Of a stretch of 35,051 bases of DNA, positions 10,564-23,600 are shown in pieces. The notes beneath the pieces were generated by a model that saw nothing but the letters and a program-made list of their open reading frames with translations, had not been told where the DNA came from and searched no databases. The stretch spans positions 20,419 through 55,469 of the forward strand of contig QZLH01000864.1 of NCBI GenBank assembly GCA_003833135.1, written 5' to 3'. The stretch is from Oehlia diaphana (taxonomy: Eukaryota > Glomeromycota > Glomeromycetes > Glomerales > Glomeraceae). The stretch's first letter is position 1; every line of letters starts with the position of its first letter. The position numbers and the translations under genes were made by a program.

Positions 10564-12256
10564 TTAATCATCATATCGACGCCCTCTATCAATCCTGTCT
10601 CGTCGATATTCTTTGCTGTTTCTTCTACGTCCATAATCTTCATAATCTCGATCCTGGTAATCATCCCGTCGGTAATCTTTGTCCTTATGTTTTTCCCTAC
10701 GATGATTACGAGGATATGGTTCATGTCTACTATATGAATCCCGTCGATGATCTCCTCGATGTGAATCCCGGGACGAATATGCTCGCATTTGCTGAATGAG
10801 GCTTACCAATGAGATTGACAGAGAAGACAAACACAAAACGAAAAAATATTAAATATTTTTGTAAGTTGCGCATCAAATCCTTACCTTCCATTCATGAAGA
10901 GTTTCACGAATCTGCTTATAACCTGTATGTTGCTTCCCTTGTAAATGAGCATCCATACGGTTGGATGTATCATTTGTAACTAAAAAAGCTCCGCATACTT
11001 CACAAACTAACATTCTTCTTTCTTGTTTAAATAATGGGTTTGAGTCATCGCTCTGTGTTATTCAAATCAGAAAGGAGGGACCGGATTGGTTTTCATGGAA
11101 TTGATTTAAAATGAAAAAGGTTAGTGAACAGGGAGAAGAAACGAAATGTGAAAATCTACCGATTATATGTCTCTCCTGGATATAACTTTCACTGTGTAAT
11201 CAAATCGGGTAAAAAGCTTCAGATAAAAGAAAGTAAAAATATTGTTTGCGAATTGTTCCAATGATGGCGAAAAAAAATGCTATGGAAAAGTTAGCTTTTG
11301 GGGACGCTCTCATGAGAACGTATATATTATCCATTTAGATTTCATAAACCACATGCTATACGTTAGAGTTACCTCGGGGTATCAAGTCTGTTTGCCAAGT
11401 CCCATGTACGATTTCTCTTTCCTCGCTTGTCCTGTAAAATATGTTGATATCAACTCACTATACTTACGTTCTTTAAGAAATCCAAGTCTTTTTGAAGCGT
11501 TTCTACTTCTTTGGTTAAAATCTGAGCTTCTTGTACACGTCCTTCTTCCCCTGCCTCCTCAATCTTAATAATAATAATTAATTAATTATAATATATTGCT
11601 CGATAACATCAATAGTTATAATAAATTACCTTCACTAATAATTCTTTAATCTTCTCGTCCAGAATTATCATTTTCTCTTCCTTTTCATCTTTATTCGGAT
11701 TCAAGAGCTAATTTCATACAATATATAATTTAAAAGAAATGCAAAAATAATTGAAATGTGATTGAAAAGTGAAATTTTATTTACGTACTGTGTCGTCTGG
11801 ACGAACGTTTAATCGATCATTTCCTTTCCTAATTTTTTTGTCTAAATCATTGCACAACGATTGCAAATAATCGTAAAATTTAATTTCATAACCATATTTT
11901 GTACGATCTGGTGCTTCTTGATATCTAAAGAAAAACGAATGAAAACTATGAAAAACGATAAAAATATATTTTTCAAATATAAACACATACTGTTTCCTTA
12001 ACTTTTCATCGTGAACTTTGGTACAAGGTCCTATATAATAAGCATAGAAGTTGGAATGACAAATCCCAATATTCAAATAAAACAGATATAATACCTTAGG
12101 ACACCTACCAAGGTCAGACTTTGTATTGGTGAATAGAGAATTTGGACAAAATTTAACTAAAAAGTGTTTACAAACAGAATCATCCCAGAAGTTGTGTTTA
12201 TTAGATCTCTCAAAGGGAGCCATCAGCTCCTCAAGTAATTGGCGTTGATAATCCAT
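10564..12256 (-). CDS. LUC7: Luc7-like U1 snRNP-associated splicing factor
   Basis: Seven exons on the minus strand: 12256-12109, 12030-11991, 11924-11789, 11707-11630, 11563-11468, 11052-10885 and 10791-10564, giving 297 residues. Luc7 binds U1 snRNP and helps select 5' splice sites. Zinc finger 1 is CCCH with C29, C37, C52 and H56, within FTNTKSDLGPCTKVHDEKLR. A coiled-coil segment follows (EEAGEEGRVQEAQILTKEVE). Zinc finger 2 has C183, C186, H202 and H208, in CEVCGAFLVTND ... HLQGKQHTGY. The last exon is an RD/RE/RY-rich tail. Intron 5 (11053-11467) is about 415 bp, several times longer than the others. The gene is divergent from Pex5, 183 bp apart, and converges on the Cox23-like gene. 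Confidence 0.92.
11373..11431 (-). other. Possible alternative (poison) exon in Luc7 intron 5
   Basis: Within the unusually long intron 5, the minus strand shows an acceptor-like ATATTTTACAG, a purine-rich 59-nt segment and a donor-like GAG|GTAACT. Inclusion would add 19 codons plus 2 nt, shifting the next exon into a frame that meets TAG after about 15 codons. The intron upstream of it would be only 36 nt, which is very short and is the main argument against a simple cassette. Use of the inner donor as an alternative 5' site would also terminate early. There is no direct evidence of use. Confidence 0.25.
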
Positions 12257-12439
12257 TAACGATAGCGTTTCTTTGAATGCGAGAAGATTAATTTATGCTA
12301 TGTTTGAACAGTTTGAACTAGTTTACGTCACTCAAATATGTAATGTTGAGTAACAGTATTATGTAATTAAAAAGTTCAGCTTGAATTAATTAGAACGATT
12401 TCATCTTAAAATTTATAACAATTTGATAGATCACTAAGA

Positions 12440-14624
12440 ATGGCGTTTCAAAGTATGATTACCGGAGCTGAATGCTCCACAGGTTCTAACTCAATGTCTC
12501 AAATAATGAAGCAATTCACTGACGACCGTTCGTTGCAAAAGGTGGTTTATTTTTTTCCTAAAAAATCAAATTGCAATTTGAATCTGCAATTTGAAACTAA
12601 CTTGTATTTTTGGGTAAAAATTAAGGATACGTTAATATCGAGCTCAGAAAGAATTGATCCTAACTCAGTAAGTTGTAGGCAATTTTTTTTCATTTTCATT
12701 TTTTTTCTTTTTTCGCTTCGTAATTCGATTTGTGTACTGTTAAATAGTTTCGCACAGCTAGACCCGGTACTAGTTCTCAAGAAAATAAGGTTGGTTAAAT
12801 CCTTTTATTAATTTTATTTAAACTTATAATTAATTTGCTGTTTGAAATTTTCTTTTTAGCTTGCTGAAGACTTTTTTAATCAGCAAGAACATGTACGTTT
12901 ACAAGGTCCTATAGTACCATATCAAGGTATTTTATAAAAAAAACACCATATTTCTCAATTCATTTCTTTTATCTAATTCTTGAAAAATTCTTAGAGTGGA
13001 CAGCGGAATTTAAAAATATATCGGATCATTCACAGTTATGGAAACTTGGATCTGCCGAAGAAGCAGAGATGGAAGAAGCATTTACAAGAATGAATGTTCA
13101 TTGTACAGTTATGATTATTTTTATTAAAGAATGCTATTCAGAATTGTTTAAATAGTAATTAATTTATCATCATAACTTTATTAGCGAAATGGAATAGTGA
13201 ATTTTTACATGGACCAGACTTTCCAGTCAGTCAAATCACTGAGATGCCACCGGAATTTGAGGAGGCATTTCAAAAGAATTTTGATTGGGCTAACGAATAT
13301 GTATTAAAACATGATAAAGGGAAAAACAAGGAAAAAATAGTAGAATTAGATTATCATTCTTGGGAAGAACAATTCGCCGCCGTACAACATGAAGTGGAAA
13401 ATGAAAATTTTAAGTTAGATAATGATCTTCAATTATTCGAAGATGTTTGGTCAAAGTCAAATTATCGAGAACAATCAGATGACGATGAACATTTAGACCC
13501 AAAAGTCTGGGAAAGTGAATTTGGCGATTATATATTTGAACCTAATAATCCTTATTTAAAACACGCAAATCCTTTTCAAGAAGGAATGAGATTAATGGAA
13601 GAAGGTGGTTCATTATCCGAAGCTGCTTTGGCATTTGAAGCTGCAGTTCAAAAAGACGAAAAGATATCAGACGCATGGATGTGGTTGGGTAACACACAAG
13701 CTCAAAATGAAAAAGAGGAAGCAGCTATTAGAGCATTGCAAAAAGCTGTAGAGGTTAATGGTAATAATCTCACTGCCCTAATGGTAAGTTAAAATTCGTA
13801 ATTAGATTTCGTTTCGAGTTAATGTAATACTTTCTATTTGTTTAGAGTCTAGCAGTAAGTTACACAAATGAAGGTTGTGATCATCAAGCTTATCTTACGC
13901 TTGAGCGATGGTTAATTGCTAAATATCCTAATATTGCAATATCTAATGCACCAATGCACGGAGTGAATACACATTCACGTGTAACAGATCTTTTCTTGCA
14001 AGCAGCTCGTAGCGCTCCGGAAGGTCAAGGAATGGATCCTGATGTACAAGTTGGATTGGGGGTATTATTTTATGGTAGTGGTGAATACGAAAAGGCTGTA
14101 GATTGCTTTGTTACAGCTTTAAATACAAGAAAAGATGTAAGGAAATTTAAATTTTTGCGGATTTTATCAACTATTAAGTTAAAAATCTTATTTCAAATTC
14201 AAATGAAACAGGATTATCTTTTATGGAATCGTTTAGGGGCTACATTGGCGAATTCGGGACGTCCCGAAGATGCAATTGAAGCTTATCATAAGGCTTTAGA
14301 TCTTAAACCAACATTTGTACGAGCAAGATATAATTTAGGAGTAAGTTGTTTAAACATAGGATGTTATCGTGAAGCAGCGGAACATTTACTTGGCGCATTG
14401 AGTATGCATCAAACTGGTTTAAACGGTGACAGTGGGGTTAATACTAGTAATAGCCTTCGCGAAACACTCAATAGGACATTTTTAATGATGGTATGAATTT
14501 AATAATTGTTATATTTTATATATATTATTTATTAACTAAAAATTTTTAGGAACGAAAAGATTTGGCTGATAAAATTCGTTCTGGAACAGACGTAAATCAA
14601 TTCCGCGAAGAGTTCGAATTTTAA
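12440..14624 (+). CDS. PEX5: Pex5, peroxisomal targeting signal 1 receptor
   Basis: Nine exons: 12440-12541, 12626-12667, 12748-12789, 12860-12926, 12995-13102, 13185-13783, 13846-14136, 14212-14490 and 14550-14624, giving 534 residues. Pex5 carries proteins with a C-terminal SKL-type signal to the peroxisome. The N-terminus has the conserved cysteine (C12) that is mono-ubiquitinated for receptor recycling. Five WxxxF/Y motifs that bind Pex14/Pex13 are visible: WTAEF (86-90), WNSEF (123-127), WANEY (155-159), WEEQF (180-184) and WESEF (229-233). TPR repeats fill about residues 245-500, including AWMWLGNTQAQNEKEEAAI, VQVGLGVLFYGSGEYEKA and LLWNRLGATLANSGRPEDA. Four short exons carry the disordered N-terminus. 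The next gene, MPP6-like, is on the same strand 1.5 kb away. Confidence 0.94.
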
Positions 14625-16162
14625 GATTAACTGCTGAAAATGTTACTTTTGGAATTTAAAAAGTTCCGAGTTCTGATAGTATTACATTGATGCACAAAAA
14701 TTAATAATCTGTTGATATTCGCATATTATAACAATGGAAAGTAAATTAATGAGATAGATCATGGAATCTGTCATAATATAAATACTATAAATTGTATAAA
14801 ATCTGCTGTTATCTATCAATTTTATAATCTGGGTATTTAACATAATTCCAAGAAACTTAAAATTTACAAATAAATTATCAATTAGCAAGAAAAAAGTTTG
14901 TTCTGATTAATAAGATTATTAAGATAAATATAAATTTGGCCAATATACTTTTAAAAATAGAATTTCTTTTAAAAAATGACAGATTGGTAATTAAATATAT
15001 ATAATAAAAAAATAGAGAAAATAGAAAATAAATATAGAGTATTGTAAAAAAAATTTATATTTAAAGAATTGTCAGAAATCATATACCTATATAAAGTATC
15101 ATATTAAAAGATATTAATAATTTAATAATATATAATAATATTTTAAATGATAGTTATCTTTTTGTTAATAAGCCATTTTTTTGAAAAAAAAAAGATATTT
15201 TAAATAGTTTTTAGGAAAAGTTTCTTTTTAAGATTTTTAATAGGCATTATTATCTGATTACTTTGTTTAACCACAATTATGCAGATCATCACATGGTGAT
15301 ATAATATAAGAAATATATTTAATTGCTTTATATTATTTTAGAAATATAAATCTATTTATTACATAAATTTTACAATTTGTATAACAAAAAATTTAGAAGA
15401 TTAAAAATACCATCTTAATAAAATGAATCTAATAATAAGCTAAAATTATACAAAAGTAAGTTTTAGATAATATTGGCAAAAAAAAGGACCATATTGGATC
15501 AATACTAAGGAGGTTGATTTTAGGATTAGTATTTAAAAGAACAAATAAAAGTTTTTTTTGGAATTTGTAAAGTGGCTTTGTTATTAATTTATATTCTTTT
15601 TTTCATTTATATTTATTTTATCCTAAAATTTGTTATTCCACTTTTCTATATTCTGTAGCATAGTAAGTTTAGTGAAACACTTACTGTTATAGATTAAAAG
15701 AAGAAATCTTTCTAAAAAAGAGTTGCTTCATACAATTACCTTATTCTTTCAGCTAGAATTCTTACCTAATAATATATATATGGAGTTTTAGTTTTAAAAT
15801 GATAAGCAGTATAATATTTAATAATGTTAGGATAGTTTTTGCTCTTTGTTTTTTGTATCTATTAATTAATATTTATCTTAATAAAGTATTATATGTGTTG
15901 CAAACAACAAAAAAAAAAAAAAAATAAGAAATATTCTTTTTTTTTTTTAAACTTAATTTATATAAATTTCCCTTTAATTATTAAAACTGTTATTTAAAAT
16001 CTTTTTTATTTGTAACCAAAATTATTTTTTTAAAAGAATTTATATTTTTCAAACTATTTAATTATATTTAAATTATCACTTACTAAAGATCAACTGTGAT
16101 ACACTCTTGGATAATAATATTATAATAATTATAACATTTTTCAAATTAACTCTTTAATAATC
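14625..16162. other. AT-rich intergenic region between Pex5 and the MPP6-like gene
   Basis: This 1.5-kb stretch is strongly AT-rich, with A and T homopolymers and stops in all frames. It is the only gap between same-strand neighbours in the gene block and must hold the Pex5 3' end and the promoter of the next gene. I see no RNA gene, transposon end or conserved coding segment. Confidence 0.5.
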
Positions 16163-16926
16163 ATGGAACAATTCGAATTAAAAACTGATAAAAAACCAAA
16201 ATTGTCAGATAACATTTTAGAGCTTAAGGTGATTTTTTTTGCTGCTATGGACATATGTTGCTTTATTATTTAACGAATTTAAAACTCTTAACAGTTTATG
16301 CAAAGGCAACAAGAAAGAGCTTTACGTGAGAAATTAGAAAGAGAACGATCTAAAGCCCTTGGTGAAGCTCAATGGGTTGCTTTTTACGATGAGCTTGACG
16401 TTGGAAAACCGTAAGTCCAATAAATGTAACTTGCCAATTATTTCATCTATTTAAAGACTTTTCTTTATTATTAATTAAAGTAAGTTCAATGTGGAGTATT
16501 TACCAAGTTATCTATCTTTTACGAAATCTGAAGTAAAAAATGGACGTTTGTCTTTTGGACGTTTCAAATCAGGTTATCGGGTAAGATAATTATAATTAAT
16601 AAGAATTATGTTATAGGGATTAGATTTAGTTTTTAATTAACTTGATTACTTCGAGTTAGAAAGCACCGACTGTAAAAATAATAGATGAACAAAACGAAAC
16701 ATTATCAAATTCTACTAAATACACGCGTAGTAACAACATACAGGTTAGAAAGCGAAAATATGAAAATATTCAAAGTATAACTTTGGACAAAAACTCGAGG
16801 AAAAAAGACGAACTAGAATTAGACGAAGTTGATAGTAACTACGAGTTAGAAGAGGGAGAAATTCCACAAAAGATTGCGAAAGTTAAAAATGAAATTAATA
16901 GAAAATTTCTTAAACCACCAGAGTAA
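16163..16926 (+). CDS. MPP6/MPHOSPH6-like nuclear exosome cofactor
   Basis: Exons 16163-16228, 16295-16410, 16481-16580 and 16660-16926 give 182 residues (human MPHOSPH6 has 160). In the family, MPP6 binds RNA and tethers the Mtr4 helicase to the nuclear exosome for 5.8S rRNA maturation and RNA decay. The diagnostic motifs appear in order: KLSDNILELKFMQR near the N-terminus, a central NGRLSFGRFKSG, and the C-terminal KFLKPPE end. Between them lies a Lys/Glu-rich stretch with a run resembling a nuclear localisation signal (VRKRKYE). Similarity is confined to these short motifs, as is usual for this fast-evolving protein. It converges on the SLF2-like gene with 173 bp between stops. Confidence 0.75.
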
Positions 16927-17099
16927 TTTATATTAGAAACTAAGTCTTATGTCAGTTCGAGAAATTCATAAACCATTCCACGAGTTTATCTGTATAAATG
17001 AAAAAGAATATTAAAATTAGAAAAGAAAATAGTATAACACTTATAGTTAATGATAATATGTTAGGAACTAATTTAATAAAATACCTCAAATGATTGAAA

Positions 17100-20000
17100 C
17101 TATCGGTTTTCCTCTTTGTCCACGTCCATTTGATTATTCTTATAAGAAAGTATGCTCGTTTGAACTTTCCCGCGTCGATGGCTGGTTACGTAATAAAGCC
17201 GCATATAAAGTCTTTGAATCAAGTCTTTGGCCTGAAAAATAAGTAAATATATTAAGGCACAAACCATACAATATTCCTAAAACCTCGAGCAGCACATTTA
17301 TGACCTTTACCTTTGTTCGTTCCATGAATGCGGCTCGCATGTCCACTATTTAAACAAGTAAAATGAGTAATTAGAATAAATTGCTGTAACTTAGTATATT
17401 TATATAAATAATATTACCTATTCTTCCATGTAAATGGGTTAACTTGTTGACAATTTCTTCGATTGTATCCTATCATCAAAAAATGTATATATACTAAATT
17501 TTATATATAATCATGCTGCAAGGGGGATAAGAATATAAGTGATTACCTTCGCATTTCTCAACTGTGATTCATCGTCTAAAGCATAATCAAGAAATAAAAC
17601 ATAATTATATAAATCGGTGTAATTAGTTTCGTCTCTAATTTTAAAAACGGTCAGACTATCCCGGAAAAGATCCGGAAGAGAATTGATAATCTCGGGTTCT
17701 ATTACGTCAAGCTGTGAATTAAGTCCATAATAAATAATTTTTCCTTAATGTAATTTCAAAAGGAAAATAATAATAATAATAAAAAAATTTACTATGGAAA
17801 ATGTTGACTTGAGACCAAACAAGAATCGAAATGCTAAAAAACGTCTTAATAAACGTCCGCGATTAGAAATCGGCAAATTCTCTAATATGGACGCTTTGAA
17901 TTGCGTTATTGAGCCGCATGAAAATTCAACATCATCACATATCAGCTTAGTCTTTATGTTTTTTTTTTAAAAAAAAAAAACAAATAAAATAAGTATAGGT
18001 CAAATTTTAATAGAGAACAAAAATTCATGACTTACTTGTTCTTTCCATTGGTCTTCTTCAAACATCTCTAAAAGCGAATCTAATAGCTGTTCAATTTCGC
18101 TGGATAATGACAAAAGTCGTTTATCTAATGGCAATCGAAGAAAAACAATGACAGCAGATCTTATTTCTTCAGGACTCGAAAACGTGATTAACCTAAAATT
18201 GAGAATAAATTCAGCGTACTTATTCATGTTTTTTATTCATATACCAATTATTTCACCCTGACCTGTTATAAATCATAGGTACAAGTATTTTCAACAATTG
18301 TCTTACATTATCGATATAAGAGAATTTAGGAGGAGCTTCTATTTATAAAAAAATACTTGATCTAAGTTAATCTTTGTTTAAAATAATTAGTAAATAACAA
18401 TAAGTAAATGTTAATACCGAATAGAGGAATTTGTATAATAATCTGTTCCAGGCAATATCGTGAACTAATCATTTGATTTGATGCACCCAATGTAGTTAAT
18501 ATATTGTATATTTCCATAAAAGAAACATTTATGTCATTAGGTTCATTTTCCAGGTTAGAACTATAAATTCCCTGTATTATAAACAATGATTAACATTAAA
18601 TTGAAGAAAAAAATAAACCGCCATTATAATGTAACAATTACTTTAACTTCCGCAATATTTTTTAATGTGTTAAAAGATGCTTCTGAAATTATTTTGTCTT
18701 CTCCATAGCTTGCTGAAACAAAGAGTTGAGTATATTTAATTCAATAAAAGGAATCTTAAATACATATAAAAGAAATATTCACCTAAACGAAGAAGCCAAA
18801 TGATGACCTCAGTTGGTAATTGCCAACCAATCTCAAATTGACGAGCAATCCAATTGTTACAAAGTATATCTTTGAGATTTTCTTTATCTGTAATTAAATA
18901 CGTGATTGATTATAAAGATAAAGTACGTAAAAGAAATGATTTAAAATATTTGATGTACCAGAATACACTTTTAATAATAAATCAAATGTTGGATCGTTAT
19001 TTAGAACTACTGTCTGTAAATTAGGAATTTGCGGATTCTACCATAATAAATTTACATCAATATAAAAGAATTCGAGAAGAAATATAAAATCATTTCAGTA
19101 TATTTACAGAATTTAAGGTTCCGAAAAATTCTATTTGATGTCCTTGATCAAACTTATCAGTCTCTTCAAGTATCTAGTATGTCAAATAAATATTATCAAA
19201 CTAAGATACTGATAAATAATAAATTGATTGTATAAAATTTCATAAGTTAACCTGCTGCAGATGTTCAAACTTTTCATCTTCGTTTAATATTGCAGCAGAT
19301 ATTTTTAATCGATCGTAATGGTCATACGGATCTTCAAGTACATCTAACATCTAAAAGAAAAATAATTAAATAAAATTCACAAATAAATCACATTTTTAAG
19401 AAGTGACATTCACATCATCCTCAAGCGATTTTTCTAGGTCATTAATATTGTAGCCTGCTTTATCTCTTATCTTTTTTTCTCGAAGAAGTACTGGTAACGA
19501 ATTTTGGTATGATGGTTTTAAAGGATAATTTTCTTTTGAAGAGGGAGACAATGAATCATCATATATTGGAATGTCACCCTTTGTTGGAACAGCGTTAACT
19601 GTCGGAACAAATCCTTCTTGAAAAATAACATGCCGAGAACGTGTGCTTCGTCGCAAGTTGCTTTTTGTATTCTTAGAACTAAAAACAAAAAAAAAAAAAA
19701 TTACATAAAGATAATTGCAATTATATTCAACTCTTAACAAAACACACCTTTTTTCTGATTTCGATAACATTTGATCGACTTCATCATATTCAATAACCTA
19801 GTATCAACCGATAATTTATTATAATAAACTACTTATATTAAAAGTATTTTAATACGGATAATTTAGCTTACGTCAGGAACGCTTTTCGAAACATCATCAT
19901 CATCATCACTACTTATTGTAATTGTTTCATTTTGATTATTAACATGGAGGTTTTTAAGTGGAGAATCAGGAGTTGCATTAAAACTTTTATATTGAGATTC

Positions 20001-20341
20001 GGTTGCATTGTGACTTTTCGGGATTTTTCGCTTTGTACTTTTTTTTGAAAGTGGTGCACTGTTGTATGGATAATTCTCATTATCATGTTTTTTAGCAGAG
20101 GATTCCGAGTTCCTAACAAAAAAAAACCTTTTAGTTTTTGTAACCTTTTTCGTATTATCTAAACTAACTTACGCATTATTATTTTGCGACGGAGGGAAAA
20201 AATTCGTGATTGGGGGTGTACTGTTCGAAAGAAAAGAAATAATATAACTTTGATAAATTTCAAAGTACGGGTTAAAAGCCGCGTTTATAAATGGACCGCT
20301 TACCGAAAAGGTTTACGTGCTGGTGTTTTTTGCCTGACCAT
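17100..20341 (-). CDS. SLF2/Nse6-like (CANIN-type) protein, probable Smc5/6 loader subunit
   Basis: Eighteen exons on the minus strand from 20341 to 17100, all phase-consistent, give 663 residues: 20341-20304, 20220-20173, 20112-19872, 19797-19748, 19678-19414, 19350-19252, 19173-19108, 19037-18959, 18887-18783, 18712-18642, 18571-18418, 18338-18263, 18192-18036, 17951-17793, 17711-17547, 17469-17418, 17345-17311 and 17231-17100. The first 200 residues are basic and disordered, with an acidic/serine patch (ISSDDDDDVSKS) resembling a SUMO-interacting motif and TPPITNFFP near residue 14, a PIP-box-like motif lacking the usual Gln. The rest is alpha-helical, with a stretch like WQLPTEVIIWLLRLASYGED followed by SEASFNTLKNIAEV, which recalls the CANIN domain of SLF2. 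SLF2/Nse6 proteins recruit Smc5/6 to damaged DNA. This homology is from pattern memory; a different helical-repeat protein is possible. Confidence 0.5.
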
Positions 20342-20638
20342 TTTTTAATTTATTTTAAAGAAGCGAAGGTAGTATCTTGGATTAAAGTAATTAATTATTC
20401 TTAAAACTGATACAAATTCGCGTCTCGACTTTCGAGTTATTTGATTTATAGTCGTAACTGCGTATCTGCGTATTTATTGTACACAGTTTACTTGACGATC
20501 ATTCCAAGGGAACATCTAAAGGGTCCATTTTTACTAAATTTAGAAATTGAAATATGATTGCACTCATCATTTTTTTACTACCTATTCTGATTTTGGCAGC
20601 CCCGTCTTTAGCATATATTACTTCAATAATTTGAACAA
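20342..20638. promoter_or_regulatory. Shared upstream region of the SLF2-like and WDR24 genes
   Basis: A 297-bp divergent intergenic segment must drive both genes. It has a pair of nearby TCGCG/CGACTT-type CG-containing words around 20415-20465, but no motif I can name. Confidence 0.4.
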
Positions 20639-23600
20639 ATGTCGGATCGTTCAAAAACGGTCGTAGGACGTTTTTTTGACCGTCCCTCGACTCCTCCTTC
20701 TTGGCCCAATTTTGGTCAAACACCAGAGACTGATTTAACAAACCACCTTTTTACATTAACAACAAACCATGTTTGGAGTGACACAAATCGTTCTTCTAAC
20801 GAAAAACAACTATCGGGAAATGTACAGAGAATTTTAAAACTAAAACATAACCTAAATAGCTCTTTGACCGCTTTATCGGCTTCTCCAGATCATAATCAAG
20901 TAGTTGTAGCAGGTCGCGAGGGTAGTAAAGCTTTTCTTTAGATATATTTATTGTTAATAAACACTCGCTAACCTAACTATTCATTAATAGTTCTTAAAGT
21001 ATTGAACGTCTCTGAAAGAGAAATTACCGAAGAATTTAATCTTAAGAATAGGCATCTGAATAAATATAGTAATGATGTAAAGTGGGGAAATACTTGTAAG
21101 TTTATTGGCATTACTAAACTTATTTTTTTGAAATACATTTTAATTCAAATTCCGTTAGCTAGCTTGATCCAGGAATTAAGAGTAATTATACTGGTTGCTT
21201 TTTAGCCACAAAAAATAAAATCGCAACGGCGGCAACTAATGGATCAATCGCAATTTTGGATATAGGAAATGGTCGTACCAAAATAGGTAAATAATCTATA
21301 TAAAAATTTTTTATTATATTTAATTATGCATTTTTTCCTAAAGACTCTTCATTAGATCGAAAAATAGATGAACATTCACGTGCTGTGAATAGGATATGTT
21401 TTAATCCCACAAATGGATCAATCCTTTTAAGCGCATCGCAAGATTGTACAATGAAGTTGTGGGTGAGTGATTTGGCAATGTAACAAAGAGCTTTTTTTCT
21501 TGAACCACTTACAAATACAAGTTTTCATTATCAGGACTTAAGAGAACCGGATTCCGCAAGATTTACTTTTGAAGGCAAATGTGAGAATGTTCGGGATGTC
21601 CAATTTAATTCAATAAATCAATATGATTTTGCTGCCGCATTCGAAAATGGAGCTATTCAGGTTAGCGAATAAATATTATTCTATTTACTATATACCGTGG
21701 TTAATTAAGACAACTTTTATTAATATTTTTAAAGAAATGGGACATAAGAAAACCAACGATACATGAAAGAAAACTTAATGCACATCTAGGATCTGTTCTT
21801 GCTTTAGATTGGCATTCTGATGGAAGAACTATTGCTAGCGGAGGTCGCGACAAATTGATTAAAGTATGAAATAGATTATTTTTCTATTCGCTTAATTATT
21901 TAAATTTATATTTTTTTTTCATATTAACTACGTAGATTTGGGATATGAACTCAGACAATAGGAGACCAAGAGACGTGATTCACAGCATGACTAGCATAGC
22001 TCGCGTCCAATGGCGACCCGATCATCCTAATGAAATTGCTTCATGTGCATTATTAAGTGACAGTCGAATTTTTATTTGGAATATAAGGAGGCCTTTTATT
22101 GCAAGTTATTATTTTGAAGAACATGAAGATGTTCCAACAGGTATCAAAATATTTGATTTTTTTATAACTTTACTTTACATATCTTAATTAAAGTCAATTA
22201 AAATCTAGGATTTTTGTGGCATAATTCGGACGTATTATGGTCTTGTTCGAAAGATAAGTTCTTTATTCAACAAGATATAAACTGTTCTTATCGTCCATTG
22301 AGTTTGCTTAGTAAATGTAGTATTGGATGGAGCGTATATGATAAGATTGCGTTTTCAATTGAAAAATATGATGATTTAATCGCAGAAGATCAGTAAATAT
22401 CCTTTTCTTTTTGACAAGAACTCTTCTTATTATAAAACTTTATTTATTAACCATTATTTAGATCTAGATCGATACCACCCTCAAGTAATCAATTTAGAAT
22501 TATACAAAGGAGAACATCACCTAATATTATCGAAACTCGTAATGAAGTACGTCAATTTCTTTAATTAGAGTAATTATACCGTAAAACTTGTATAATTAAT
22601 TGATTTTATAAAATTTACAAGTTTCAACAAAAGACTGGTATCGCCTCTCTTCCCACTTTCGATCACAAAGCTTTTTCGTATCTTGCTGAAAATTACATTA
22701 TTTCAAATCACGATATTTGGTCTGCGTGTGAACATAATGCCAAGGTAAATCTCCTGCGTTGGCATATAGCGTCTATTTATTGCTTAAATATTAATTTGTA
22801 ACTTTTCATTATGAAGATTGCATGGGATGTTCAAAGATTCAGAACTGCACAAACTTGGAAAATAATACAGCTTTTATATGGAATTTTGGAACCTGTTGAT
22901 AATAATGCTCATAAGGGTATTTAAATTTTACTAAACTGTTTTAAATTCAGATGATATTTTATCAAGCTATTATTTATAAAATTCTAGATAAAGAAGGTGC
23001 AAATAGTTTGTTAAATGATTCGTCCCCCACTAATCCATCTAAATCTTCGAATGAAACAAAAGAATCGGATTCAATAAAGGATTTAAATACTGTAACAGAA
23101 AAGCATAACGAGTCCCTTGATGTAAGTCTATTAACTGATTGCTTGTAATTTGGAAATTATTCTTATCTAGCTCCTCTAAATAGGACGAGGTTTATTCATT
23201 TTATGACGATGACGATGATGATGAATTTGGACAAGTAGAAGAACGGGGTAAAGATTCGGAGTTTCAACCACGGCGAACTACGATTAAAATAAAGAGTGAT
23301 ATTGTTCAGTCAACATATAATTCAACATTATGTCGGAACTGGGATAAAGAATCAATCATGATGCAATTATTTGATTATTATGCAGAACAAGTTAAGATTT
23401 TATTATAATTTTTAAAAAATCAATTTAGTAATGAATGACTAATAAGCATCGTTTTCAGGGTGATGTACAGATGTGTGTTACTTTAATACTAGTGCTTGGT
23501 GATATGATTAAAATAAGCCAAGAGAGGGTAGAACAATGGTTTTTTTCTTATATTGGTAGGTATACGAAGCCATTTTATTCATTTCAAATGTTAATGGTTA

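Noticed and set aside
11242..11568. Plus-strand open frame of 108 codons
   Set aside because: It lies across the long Luc7 intron and overlaps Luc7 exon 5 antisense; it has no recognisable domain.
21096..21205. Earlier acceptors in WDR24 intron 2, including those within 21150-21190
   Set aside because: Joined to the canonical donor at 21096, each gives a stop at once or a frame that stops before the conserved KIATAATNG. Only the acceptor at 21205 keeps the propeller frame.
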